A stretch of 16,947 nucleotides of DNA from Rubrolithibacter sp043763625. Lineage in GTDB: Bacteria; Bacteroidota; Bacteroidia; Sphingobacteriales; Sphingobacteriaceae. The translations under genes and the position numbers were made by a program. The stretch is taken from NCBI GenBank assembly GCA_043763625.1, contig JAYULL010000039.1, forward strand, positions 1 to 16,947, given 5' to 3'. Within the stretch, counting starts at the first letter, position 1; the number at the start of each line of letters is the position of its first letter. This document shows positions 7,943 to 15,301 of the stretch, in pieces. Below the pieces are notes generated by a model that was not told the origin of the DNA, did no database searches, and saw only the letters and a list, made by a program, of their open reading frames with translations.

Positions 7943-8740
7943 TTAGGAGAAGATGTGAAAAGGCAACTCGCTTTTTTGTAACCGGTATTCTTTTGCGGTA
8001 ATTCCGGTAAAATTTTTAAAAATACGGCAAAAATGAGCCTGATCGTAAAAGCCTGCATTATAAGCAACCTCAGTGAGTGATTGATGTTGGGTGTGCATAA
8101 GCGCTACAGCCTTGCGGAATTTTTTATGAACAACCAGTTCTTCTACCGAAACACCAAACAAATCCTGAGCCTTGCGATTCAATTGGCGGGATGAATAACA
8201 TACTTGCTTGGAAAGCTCATCAACAGATTGAAACGTATCATTATCGGCAGATGTGAGAATGTTGCAGAAATATTGAGTTCTTGGGCATATACTTTTTGTA
8301 AGCACCGGAAACTCTTTTTCAATAATAGCTACCCGTTCAGCAAATCCGGTTGCTTCATTTAACCTGTTCCACAGACTTCTAATACCCGGTTTTATTAAAG
8401 AGAGATCAATGAGCGTGTCTTTTGATTCAGCCGGAAGAATACCCAAAAGGGGCTTTACCATGTAAGGTTGAACTCGTATACCGAACAAATGTTGATTGCG
8501 GGAATAGTGCGCTTCCACAATATGGGTATTCCAAGCTTGAATAAAGTAAGGCGGGGCCAACAACGGCAAGTCTGTGTGAGGCAAGATGCCGTGCATAGGA
8601 CCGGATAGGTTGAAAACGATTTCAACTACGCCTTGCGGCAATATAACTTCCCGGGATATTCCCGGAGTTGCCGTTTCCCATATCGCGGTAATATAGTTCT
8701 TAAGTGTAGAACGAACCGGTATGTGAACATGTGAAGGCAT
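7943..8740 (-). CDS. AraC family transcriptional regulator
   Basis: 265-residue DNA-binding regulator. The C-terminal AraC/XylS domain has both helix-turn-helix units: SVDELSKQVCYSSRQLNRKAQ (172-192) and the strongly conserved LTEVAYNAGFYDQAHFCRIFKNFTG (222-246) ahead of a T-A-K-E-Y-R end. The N-terminal 150 residues match the uncharacterised domain often found in Bacteroidota AraC proteins (DUF6597-like: LPQGVVEIVFNLSGP at 34-48, LFGIRVQPYMVKPLLG at 85-100), probably a ligand sensor. The likely target is the cupin gene 87 bp downstream, and perhaps its own promoter. The ATG at 8740 puts the first conserved block at the usual distance; an isolated TATCTTTG (8755-8748) lies seven bases before it with no matching -33 box. 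No effector is suggested by the sequence. Confidence 0.87.
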   Translation of the reverse strand: MPSHVHIPVRSTLKNYITAIWETATPGISREVILPQGVVEIVFNLSGPMHGILPHTDLPLLAPPYFIQAWNTHIVEAHYSRNQHLFGIRVQPYMVKPLLGILPAESKDTLIDLSLIKPGIRSLWNRLNEATGFAERVAIIEKEFPVLTKSICPRTQYFCNILTSADNDTFQSVDELSKQVCYSSRQLNRKAQDLFGVSVEELVVHKKFRKAVALMHTQHQSLTEVAYNAGFYDQAHFCRIFKNFTGITAKEYRLQKSELPFHIFS

Positions 8741-8998
8741 ATCAGATCAAAGATAAATATTCCTGCAAACAGTAATAGAAAACAATTTCTGACGACGGCC
8801 TGCCGCATGTAATAAACGTTATTCTTTCCTATTTGTTAAGTCTCTTGCGCCAAAGGCTTAGCAGGAATAGGGACTCAGCGGCCTAAGTATTTTGCTGACC
8901 TTTATTAGCGACATAACAAGTTGTAACAGATTTACAAATAATTAAACAACGGCTTTAACTTACGGTTCGTTCTGCGGAGATACCTAAATGTTGTACAG
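8741..8998. other. Intergenic region, no gene seen
   Basis: This stretch lies upstream of the AraC gene and downstream of the propeller gene. It has no open frame worth calling on either strand and no tRNA-like fold that I can see. It contains a lone -7-like box (8748-8755, minus) and a short AATAA-ACG-TTATT palindrome near 8812. The hairpin at its right end is listed separately. Confidence 0.5.
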
Positions 8999-8999
8999 C

Positions 9000-9031
9000 A
9001 ACTATACCGGATGCAGGCCGGTGTAGTTTTT
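9000..9031 (+). terminator. Intrinsic-terminator-like hairpin, plus orientation
   Basis: Stem AACTATACCGG (9000-9010) pairs with CCGGTGTAGTT (9018-9028), 11 bp with one G-U pair and a 7-base loop, followed by TTTTTA. In this direction it is a good intrinsic terminator, yet no plus-strand gene precedes it. On the minus strand it lies just past the propeller gene stop (9041) but has no U-tract, so it could only act weakly there. Confidence 0.5.
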
Positions 9032-9040
9032 AAGCCCCTA

Positions 9041-10165
9041 TTACTCTTCAGTAATCCGTCCCAACCCAAACTGATCCCCTGCCTTTACAGGCTTTTTTCC
9101 TGCGAAGTGAACCTCAATCATTTTTTCACTCTGCACGGGTGTTCCGTTTTCGTCTTCGAGGACCGCGATAATTTTGCGAGAGGCAACCTCTATCACTTCA
9201 CCTGTAGACGAATAGGCGTACTTGCCGTCTAAACTGAAAGTAATCCACCCCGGTTCGTCCCGAAGTTCAATGCTCTCCACTTGTTTAGGGGGCATAACTG
9301 TATTATTGAAAATGTGCAAGCGACGGTTAAAGGCGTCTGCAATCCAAAGCTCTTGCTCGTTGGGGCTTAGGCCGATCCCGTGACTGGGGCAACCGTGTCG
9401 TTTAACAGCACCGGTTTTATATCCTTGCACTTCTACGCGATGTAGTTTCCGCCCTGATTTTATATCACCAATCTCGAAACCTAAAAGTTCGTTAACATTG
9501 ACGTAGCAAAGGGTTTGACTTCCGTTAATTGTAAACGGGCGAATGCTTTTAGAGAAAGGGCCGACCTCAAACTTTGATGTATGAGTGTGGGCATCCGCAA
9601 CTGTTAAAAAAGGCGACCGTAATCCCGCCAAATAAACTCTGCTGCCGTCGAGGCCGTAAACAGTATTATGAGCCCCTGAATTAGTAGTAATTTTCTTTAT
9701 AGCATTTCCTGTTTTTGCGTTCACTACAGCCCAGTGTTCTTTTTCAAAAGAAGGTAAATAAATTGTTTTTCCGTCGGGTGAGATAGAAAATCGGTCACAT
9801 CCTCCATCATATTCTTTCTCCCATAGCAACTCCTCCGACATCAAGTCCAAGCATTGCAAGCTAGTAATTGTGCTGATGTAAATGCATTTAGTAGCCAAAC
9901 TTACCCCAACCCCTTTTACATTCTGCGGTTGCTTTTTTAAGTCAACTCCACCGGTTGGAATACGCTTTACAAACTTGTAGTTATTATCCATATCAAACAC
10001 TAATAAGCCATGACCACCATACTCCAAATAATTGCGTATACCGGGTGTAGCCACATATAAATATCTTCTAACATTCGCCTCAGGTTCAAGACGAAAAGCT
10101 CCCGAAATAAGAACTGCCGTCAATAAAGCAATAAGCAGGAGCCCGTTTTGAAGATAAATTTTCAT
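9041..10165 (-). CDS. Exported YncE/YVTN-type beta-propeller protein
   Basis: 374-residue seven-bladed-propeller-type protein, exported by an N-terminal signal segment (MKIYLQNGLLLIALLTAVLI, residues 1-20). Blade repeats are visible as SISPDGKTIYLPS, YGLDGSRVYLAG, IGLSPNEQELWIADAFNRRLHIF and FSLDGKYAYSS, the pattern of YncE-like and 6-phosphogluconolactonase-like proteins. Such proteins bind ligands or partners; no catalytic site can be assigned. The frame is open further upstream to 10336, but that extension is Arg-rich with no signal features, while the ATG at 10165-10163 begins an ideal signal peptide, so I chose it. The gene is monocistronic, with a hairpin just past its stop codon. A methylamine-dehydrogenase-heavy-chain-like role or a scaffold role are alternatives. 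Confidence 0.75.
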   Translation of the reverse strand: MKIYLQNGLLLIALLTAVLISGAFRLEPEANVRRYLYVATPGIRNYLEYGGHGLLVFDMDNNYKFVKRIPTGGVDLKKQPQNVKGVGVSLATKCIYISTITSLQCLDLMSEELLWEKEYDGGCDRFSISPDGKTIYLPSFEKEHWAVVNAKTGNAIKKITTNSGAHNTVYGLDGSRVYLAGLRSPFLTVADAHTHTSKFEVGPFSKSIRPFTINGSQTLCYVNVNELLGFEIGDIKSGRKLHRVEVQGYKTGAVKRHGCPSHGIGLSPNEQELWIADAFNRRLHIFNNTVMPPKQVESIELRDEPGWITFSLDGKYAYSSTGEVIEVASRKIIAVLEDENGTPVQSEKMIEVHFAGKKPVKAGDQFGLGRITEE

Positions 10166-10623
10166 GCTCGTTTCGATTAAAATGTAAAAAATACCGGAAG
10201 TAAAAATAAGGTGCACGGGAATTCCGGGTAAGCGGTTTGAAGATACCAAAAATACCCAAACATTCGATTCTCGGCTTAGCAGCGGAAAACGCTTGTTGAC
10301 CCTTTTTCTCACAGAGAGTCTATCCTGAAAACTCACTTCTTGGGCATATGCCCGGCGGGTAGCGCAACTATTAAAAGCAAGATGAATCGCCTTAAGTCAT
10401 ACCATCACAAGTTTCGGCACTTCGATCACTTCTTACTTTCCAACTCCACGGGTTAAATCTACCCCAAGTGAAATTAAAGCTTTGGAGTTTTAGGAGTTCG
10501 CTAAATAAGGAACTTTGGCGGAAAACGTCATTCAAAACATATCGAAACCCTAATATTAAGTTATTTCGTTTTCGCAACTAAATCGCGGGGGAGTCGTAAA
10601 AACCTATCTAATTACCGAAGGCT
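10166..10623. other. Divergent intergenic region between propeller and GAF genes
   Basis: 458 bases separating two divergent genes. It includes a perfect 12-bp palindrome GGGCATATGCCC at 10342-10353. Short open frames here (for example minus 10392-10577) lack a recognisable product. I find no TAnnTTTG box with a proper partner for either gene. Confidence 0.45.
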
Positions 10624-11136
10624 ATGATTATAAATAGAGTACAACGCACATACGAATTAGAAGCTTATCGTGTTCAAAATTTATTAGATTATAAAATCTT
10701 GGATACGCAACCGGAAGTTCCCTTTAACAACCTTGCTGCTATCCTTACTGAATATTTTAGGGTTCCTATCGCGTTGATCAACTTCGTAGACAGTGAGAGA
10801 GTATGGGTGAAAGCGACGAAATACGGTGATTCCGGAAATTCAGTGACCAGAGCTAATTCTATATGCAGTCATGCGATAAAGAATAATAGTATTACTGTTT
10901 ATGAGGACACTTTAAAGTTCAGCTTTCTTAAAGACATTCCACTTGTAACGGGTGAACCGAAGATTCGATTCTATGCAGCTGCTCCTATAACTACGTTCGA
11001 AGGTTTTAATATAGGTGTTGTATGTATTGCAGATATGGTCCCCCGCACATTCTCGCGTGAAAAACTTCAAAAGCTCAAAGTATTTGCCGATCAAGTTCGG
11101 AAGGAACTTGAAAGAAGATTAGAAATTCAAGAGTAG
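10624..11136 (+). CDS. Stand-alone GAF-domain protein
   Basis: 170-residue cytoplasmic protein consisting of a single GAF domain (about 14-165), the type found at the front of Bacteroidota and cyanobacterial sensor kinases. Signature stretches: YRVQNLLDYKILDTQPEVPF (15-34), VPIALINFVDSERVWVKA (47-64), SICSHAIKN (79-87), GEPKIRFYAAAPI (110-122) and NIGVVCIADMVPRTFS (129-144). The C-terminal helix (FADQVRKELERRLEIQE) would lead into a histidine kinase or cyclase domain in longer relatives, but here a stop follows, so the protein must act through a partner. Cys81 and Cys134 are the only cysteines visible in the core. It is probably a small-molecule or redox sensor; the ligand is unknown. No kinase or response-regulator gene is adjacent. 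Confidence 0.85.
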   Translation: MIINRVQRTYELEAYRVQNLLDYKILDTQPEVPFNNLAAILTEYFRVPIALINFVDSERVWVKATKYGDSGNSVTRANSICSHAIKNNSITVYEDTLKFSFLKDIPLVTGEPKIRFYAAAPITTFEGFNIGVVCIADMVPRTFSREKLQKLKVFADQVRKELERRLEIQE

Positions 11137-11450
11137 TTTTGCAAAATGGAACGCGTTAAAATGGAGGCCAAGTAGGCACTCAAACTAACCTATTATAAAC
11201 GTACCATCCCCATAGGCAAAAGTTTGCCGTTTATCCAAGAAATGAAGCGAATAGTGTAATAACGACCTTATATAATTCCTAACCATTGTAGCTAACTCCC
11301 TTTGCAATTAGCGAAGCAAGCATTGGATAAAAACAAGTAAAAGGGATTCAATCTTACGACAAACACTTCTACTAAATTTAAAGCATAACAGTTTTTTCTT
11401 CTATCACTTGTGCCAATATTAACGGCTTATTGAAAAATTTGAACGAAAAA
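11137..11450. other. Leader region upstream of the TonB receptor
   Basis: 314 bases with no open frame worth calling. At 11215-11228 lies GGCAAA-AG-TTTGCC, a symmetrical 14-mer that would suit a dimeric regulator, about 235 bases before the receptor promoter. Nothing else is evident. Confidence 0.4.
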
Positions 11451-11451
11451 T

Positions 11452-11481
11452 TTTGAATTCAAAAAAAGTAGAATATATTTG
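11452..11481 (+). promoter_or_regulatory. Bacteroidota-type promoter of the TonB receptor
   Basis: TTTG at 11452-11455, 18 bases, then TATATTTG at 11474-11481: a full match to the Bacteroidota consensus. The expected start of transcription is about 11488, which leaves a short leader before ATG 11506 (or 11536). Because the -7 box covers 11479, an in-frame TTG at that position cannot be the translation start. Confidence 0.7.
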
Positions 11482-11505
11482 CCTACTAATCCTATAGAGT
11501 ATATA

Positions 11506-14184
11506 ATGTTTATCGATAAAACTAAGAAATTAAGTATGCAAAATTCACCTAAATCAAGTTCAATCGGGGATAACCGAGGAGTTTTAACCCGCTCACTTTA
11601 TCTATCCTTACCAAGAAAAACAGTGTTTCTACTATTATCGCTTATACTTCCGGCAAGTATTGCATTGGCCCAGAATGTGGTAACAGGGAAGGTTAAAGAC
11701 AGCAATGGGACACCACTTCCCGGCGCAACTGTAGTTTTAAGAGGTACTAAAACCACTGCCGTTGCAGATTCTGCCGGCAATTTTAAAATTGCGGTAAGGG
11801 TGGAGGCACCATTCTACTTGCGGGTTACTTACGTTGGTTACAAGCCTCAAGATTTTCAGATTCTAAATTTCGATAACACACCCGTGCAGTTAACGCTTGT
11901 AAATGCCGCTCTTCTCGAAGAAATCGTAGTTACTTCCAGGCGACGTGCGGAAGTGCTTCAAGATGTTCCCATCCCGATTTCGGTTGTGGGCGGCAGGCAG
12001 ATTGAAGAAGCCGGTGCTTTTAATGTAACGCGAGTAAAAGAGTTAATTCCGTCGGTTCAGATGTATACCTCAAATCCGCGAAATACCGGAATCAACATTC
12101 GCGGTATCGGTTCACCGTTCGGACTTACTAACGACGGTCTTGATCCGGGCGTAGGTTATTATGTTGACGGCGTGTATTATGCTCGTCCGGCAGCCGCTAC
12201 ACTTGATTTTATTGACGTTGAACGTATCGAAGTGTTGCGTGGGCCCCAAGGAACATTGTTCGGTAAAAACACAACGGCAGGAGCTTTCAACATTGTAACT
12301 CGAAAACCCAGCTTTACTCCAGATTTTAGTTTCGAAACAAGTTTCGGTAACTATGGCTATATTCAAGCTAAAGCTTCTGCTACCGGAGCTTTAAGTAAAA
12401 AATTAGCTGCCCGCTTATCATTTTCGGGTACGCAGCGGAACGGTGTAATCGAGAACGTAAGAACTAATAAATCTGTTAACGATATCAATAACTTGGGTGT
12501 TCGCGGTCAGTTGCTTTACAAACCTTCCGAAAATACATCTATTATCCTTGCGGGAGACGCTTCTGATCAGCAGCCCGACGGCTATGCACAAGTGGTTGCA
12601 GGAGTTGTAAAAACCAATCGTTCGGGCTACCGTCAGTTTGATGCGATAATATCCGACTTGGGCTACTCACTACCCAGTCGAAATGCATTTGATCGTAAGA
12701 TAGATCATGATACTCCGTGGAACTCGGGCAATGAGCTGGGCGGGTTATCGCTGAATGCGGAGACAAAAATAGGTGGCGGCTCGTTAACCTCTACCACAGC
12801 CTGGCGCTACTGGAACTGGGATCCGTCAAACGACCGCGATTTTACCGGTTTGCAATCTTTGGCAAAGTCGGCAAATAAGTCAAAGCATCGTAACTGGTCT
12901 CAAGAAATTCGTTATGCGGGCGAATTTTCCGATAAATTGAGTGGTGTAGTAGGCTTATTTTACATCGATCAGGAGGTTGATATTGACGGTACAGAAGAAT
13001 CAGGATCAGCACAATGGCGTTTTTCCAAAAGTGATACAACTTCACTTTGGAAAACCCCCGGCCTGTTCGAGGGATACGGTATTTATACCGATGCTTCAAT
13101 TAAATCCCAAAGTGCGGCGGCGTTTGCGAGTATTGATTGGGAATTTGCCGAGGGTTTTCATATACTTCCCGGCATTCGCTTTAATTATGATAAAAAAGAT
13201 GTCAAGTACGATCGAGTTGCAAAAGGAGGCCTGAATACTACAGATAACGCCTTGCTTAAGTTGAAGAGCGGAGTTTACAGTAGCCAGTCTTATGTGGCCG
13301 ATGCAGACGAAAAGAACTTTACCTATTCAGTAACCGGGTCCTACAAACCAACTTCAAGGATTAATGCTTTTGCTACCTATTCAACGAGCTTTAAACCTGT
13401 TGGAGTAAACGTGGCCGGACTGCCCACCAATACTGATGCAACTACGGGTGTAACTTCTCCGGCTACCAATCTCGCTGTTATAAAACCGGAGAATACAAAG
13501 CATTATGAAGTAGGTGTTAAAAGCACACCGCTTGATCGCTTTACGCTAAATGTTACCTTCCATAATTCAGATATTAAAGATTACCAAACAAATGTGCAAT
13601 CTCCGCAATTGGGTGTTAACCGCGGATATATAGCTAATGCCGAAAAGGTAAACGTAAAGGGATTAGAATTGGACGCAAGCTTTGCCGTAAACAAGAACTT
13701 TTCATTCTATGGTGCCGGTACTTACACAGAAGGAAAATATGTAAGTTTTACCAATGCGCCTCTTCCGCTTGAGGAAACAGGTTTAACAGTTGAGGGTAAA
13801 CAAGTGGCATTCAAAGATATTTCGGGTAGCAACCTTCCGGGAGTTTCAAAATGGGCCGGTTCAGTAGGCGGCGAATTTGCTACTCCTGCTAAATTCTTAA
13901 ATAAGGATGCTAAGTTCTTCACGGCGATAGACGGATATTACCGGTCTGATTTCTCTTCAAGCCCTTCCCCCTCTAAATATCTTAACATCGACGGATACGC
14001 GTTACTAAACGGTAGAATTGGCTATAAAGCAGCACGCGGTTTGTCCGCTTATGTATGGGGACGCAACTTGTTGGAAAAGGATTACTTCGAACAACTATTA
14101 CCCGCCGGTGGAAACGCCGGCCATTACGCAGCAGTTCTGGGAGACCCCAGAACCTACGGAATAAGCTTACGATATTCGTATTAA
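11506..14184 (+). CDS. TonB-dependent outer-membrane receptor with carboxypeptidase-regulatory-like domain
   Basis: 892-residue outer-membrane active-uptake channel driven by TonB. From ATG 11506: basic leader, hydrophobic signal core 40-55 (VFLLLSLILPASIALA, then QN), CarboxypepD-reg-like Ig fold about 57-131 (VTGKVKDSNGTPLPGATVVL), TonB-box-like EEIVVTSRR (138-146), plug domain about 147-270 including VPIPISVV and VLRGPQGTLFGKNTTAGAFN, then the 22-strand barrel ending in ISLRYSY with a terminal aromatic. ATG 11536 would give a shorter and perhaps more natural signal peptide. The plug (RRRAEVLQDVPI, DGVYYARPAA) resembles the siderophore/sugar receptors abundant in Proteobacteria rather than SusC, and no SusD partner follows. 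Directly after the stop lie GH127 remnants, which suggests former involvement in arabinose-containing glycans. The substrate is inferred only. Confidence 0.92.
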   Translation: MFIDKTKKLSMQNSPKSSSIGDNRGVLTRSLYLSLPRKTVFLLLSLILPASIALAQNVVTGKVKDSNGTPLPGATVVLRGTKTTAVADSAGNFKIAVRVEAPFYLRVTYVGYKPQDFQILNFDNTPVQLTLVNAALLEEIVVTSRRRAEVLQDVPIPISVVGGRQIEEAGAFNVTRVKELIPSVQMYTSNPRNTGINIRGIGSPFGLTNDGLDPGVGYYVDGVYYARPAAATLDFIDVERIEVLRGPQGTLFGKNTTAGAFNIVTRKPSFTPDFSFETSFGNYGYIQAKASATGALSKKLAARLSFSGTQRNGVIENVRTNKSVNDINNLGVRGQLLYKPSENTSIILAGDASDQQPDGYAQVVAGVVKTNRSGYRQFDAIISDLGYSLPSRNAFDRKIDHDTPWNSGNELGGLSLNAETKIGGGSLTSTTAWRYWNWDPSNDRDFTGLQSLAKSANKSKHRNWSQEIRYAGEFSDKLSGVVGLFYIDQEVDIDGTEESGSAQWRFSKSDTTSLWKTPGLFEGYGIYTDASIKSQSAAAFASIDWEFAEGFHILPGIRFNYDKKDVKYDRVAKGGLNTTDNALLKLKSGVYSSQSYVADADEKNFTYSVTGSYKPTSRINAFATYSTSFKPVGVNVAGLPTNTDATTGVTSPATNLAVIKPENTKHYEVGVKSTPLDRFTLNVTFHNSDIKDYQTNVQSPQLGVNRGYIANAEKVNVKGLELDASFAVNKNFSFYGAGTYTEGKYVSFTNAPLPLEETGLTVEGKQVAFKDISGSNLPGVSKWAGSVGGEFATPAKFLNKDAKFFTAIDGYYRSDFSSSPSPSKYLNIDGYALLNGRIGYKAARGLSAYVWGRNLLEKDYFEQLLPAGGNAGHYAAVLGDPRTYGISLRYSY

Positions 14185-14490
14185 CCGGCACCAATCGAGC
14201 AATTACGCCAAGATTTTAAGGTAGTTAAAAAAGAATGGAAAGGCAACTATCCTTGGAATTTGGAAAATGCTCCGATAGAAATTAAAGCCAAAGCAAAACG
14301 TATCCCTGAATGGGGGACGTATAACGGCTCAACCGGCCCGATGCCGCCGAGGGTAAAATGGTGGGAAATCAGAAAAGGCGAGGGAGGGGAAGTAACACTT
14401 ATTCCTTATGGATGCACAACGCTCCGGATAACAGATTTTCCGGTGTTGGCCAAAAAAACCGCTAAGATGTACGACGCTCCGGATAATTGA
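14185..14490 (+). pseudogene. C-terminal remnant of a GH127-type beta-L-arabinofuranosidase
   Basis: From the codon right after the receptor stop to the TGA at 14488-14490, one frame (the same frame as the receptor) encodes about 101 residues with no credible start; only a TTG at 14260 is available. The text WNLENAPIEIKAKAKRIPEW, then YNGSTGPMPP and the end VTLIPYGCTTLRITDFPV, is the pattern I know from the C-termini of Bacteroidota GH127 (DUF1680) enzymes, which remove terminal beta-L-arabinofuranose. Intact members have 600-800 residues, so more than 80 percent is missing from the 5' side. The clean junction with the receptor stop points to a deletion. Whether any product is made is doubtful. 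A related six-hairpin glycosidase family is the main alternative. Confidence 0.55.
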
Positions 14491-14545
14491 ATTCGGGTGC
14501 CGGCAAAATAATCTATTCATTGAGATAGTTTTTTAGTTAGAATAA

Positions 14546-14567
14546 CAGGCTCTCGGAAGGGAGCCTG
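14546..14567 (+). terminator. Hairpin after the receptor/GH127 remnant
   Basis: Perfect 7-bp stem CAGGCTC/GAGCCTG with 8-base loop TCGGAAGG, followed by CTTGTTAT. It is GC-rich and well placed to end the receptor transcript. The following T-run is interrupted, so termination may be partial. Confidence 0.5.
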
Positions 14568-14585
14568 CTTGTTATATTTGAAATA

Positions 14586-14816
14586 ATGAAACCTATTGCA
14601 ATATTAGTTCTAGTGGTCCTTGGCTTACAGCCGCCGGCATCGGAGCAATCTATCTTCCCCGAAAAGGAAAGTCCCAAAATAAAGGTAAAGCCTCTTATTC
14701 CGATTAAGGCGTATGCTTTTAAACCTTCTGATGTCCGGATAACTTTCGGCCCCTTTAAAAAAGCGATGGAGTTGAACGCAAAGTATTTGTTTGACTTGGA
14801 GCCCGACCGCTTTTAA
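14586..14816 (+). pseudogene. N-terminal remnant of a second GH127 beta-L-arabinofuranosidase
   Basis: 76 codons from ATG 14586: a signal peptide (MKPIAILVLVVLGLQPPAS) and then the diagnostic GH127 opening, KAYAFKPSDVRITFGPFKKAMELNAKYLFDLEPDRF (41-76), which in intact enzymes (LxDVRLLDGPFKxAxxLNxxYLLxLxPDRLL) continues for a further 500-700 residues. Here TAA interrupts right after PDRF within CGCTTTTAAG. Adding one T would restore two or three family-like residues (L-S-S), but the similarity then ends, so both a possible frameshift and loss of the remainder are implied. This piece lies downstream of the C-terminal piece, the reverse of gene order, so the two most simply come from two tandem GH127 genes. 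A lone TATATTTG (14573-14580) just before the ATG has no -33 partner. Confidence 0.6.
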
Positions 14817-14939
14817 GCAGCGGTAAAATGAAAAATAGCCTTTGGGAAGTCTGACTTGGATTTTGGTGTTTCTACACTCCGACTCGAGAGTTGCAACCGG
14901 GAATTAAAGTTGGTTCAGTGGTTCATTCAGGGTTAGCTG

Positions 14940-15128
14940 CTACAATTTGTAGAGTTGTTTTTCAAGCGAGCTAAAGTCGGGCAGTACCTTATCAGCAGAC
15001 GCAATTAGATGAACGTGATTGCTCATGACGACATAAGCAAAAAGCTTTGATCCTTTCTGTTTCCCGCAGAATCTTGCCGGAATACGTTCATTCTCTCTAA
15101 CCGGACCGATAAAGTATTTTTTCTTCAA
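14940..15128 (-). pseudogene. IS200-like / RAYT transposase fragment
   Basis: 62 codons on the minus strand carry the core of the Y1 (HUH) transposase fold: FCGKQKGSKLFAYVVMSNHVHLI, where NHVHLI is the metal-binding HUH motif preceded by the typical AYVVMS. Intact REP-associated tyrosine transposases have 150-200 residues, begin with an FYFIT-like strand, and need a catalytic Tyr some 60-90 residues after the HUH motif. Here the frame starts at a TTG (15128) after a stop, and ends (QLYKL stop) before any catalytic Tyr region, so both ends are lost and the protein must be inactive. It sits between the GH127 remnant and the small Lys-rich gene. A 17-bp sequence shared with the repeat at 16.6 kb begins 30 bases to its right. 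Confidence 0.65.
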
Positions 15129-15157
15129 CCGCGTTAAACCTCAGAAATAAAATGGAC

Positions 15158-15174
15158 GCCGCTTCTATCCCTAA
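15158..15174 (+). repeat. 17-bp direct repeat, copy 1 (next to RAYT fragment)
   Basis: GCCGCTTCTATCCCTAA, identical to 16603-16619. This copy lacks the hairpins that precede the other one, so it looks like a truncated element end. Confidence 0.6.
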
Positions 15175-15263
15175 TAGTAAATCTGCTTAAATACGGGATA
15201 TAGATCTTCCTGTTTGCATCCTAGATCTGCAATTAACCTGTGTCAGGTGTTTATCCGTACAAC

Positions 15264-15292
15264 AAAAAACACATTCCCTCTCGGTCGAGGAG
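15264..15292 (-). terminator. Weak terminator of the Lys-rich small gene
   Basis: On the minus strand a short stem (TCCTC/GAGGG with loop GACCGA, 15275-15292) is followed after five bases by six T residues (15269-15264). It starts about ten bases past the stop codon at 15302. Confidence 0.35.
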
Positions 15293-15301
15293 CTTTTCAG
15301 A

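Noticed and set aside
8748..8755. TATCTTTG (minus strand) as AraC promoter
   Set aside because: It matches TAnnTTTG, but the nearest TTTG-like partners are 10 and 27 bases away, outside normal spacing.
10166..10336. 57-codon upstream extension of the propeller gene to an ATG at 10336
   Set aside because: The extension is basic and irregular, whereas the ATG at 10165 begins a clear signal peptide. An exported protein with that signal buried at residue 58 is unlikely.
10392..10577. Minus-strand frame of 61 codons in the divergent gap
   Set aside because: It has an ATG but no recognisable domain, no promoter, and low-quality composition; not supported as a gene.
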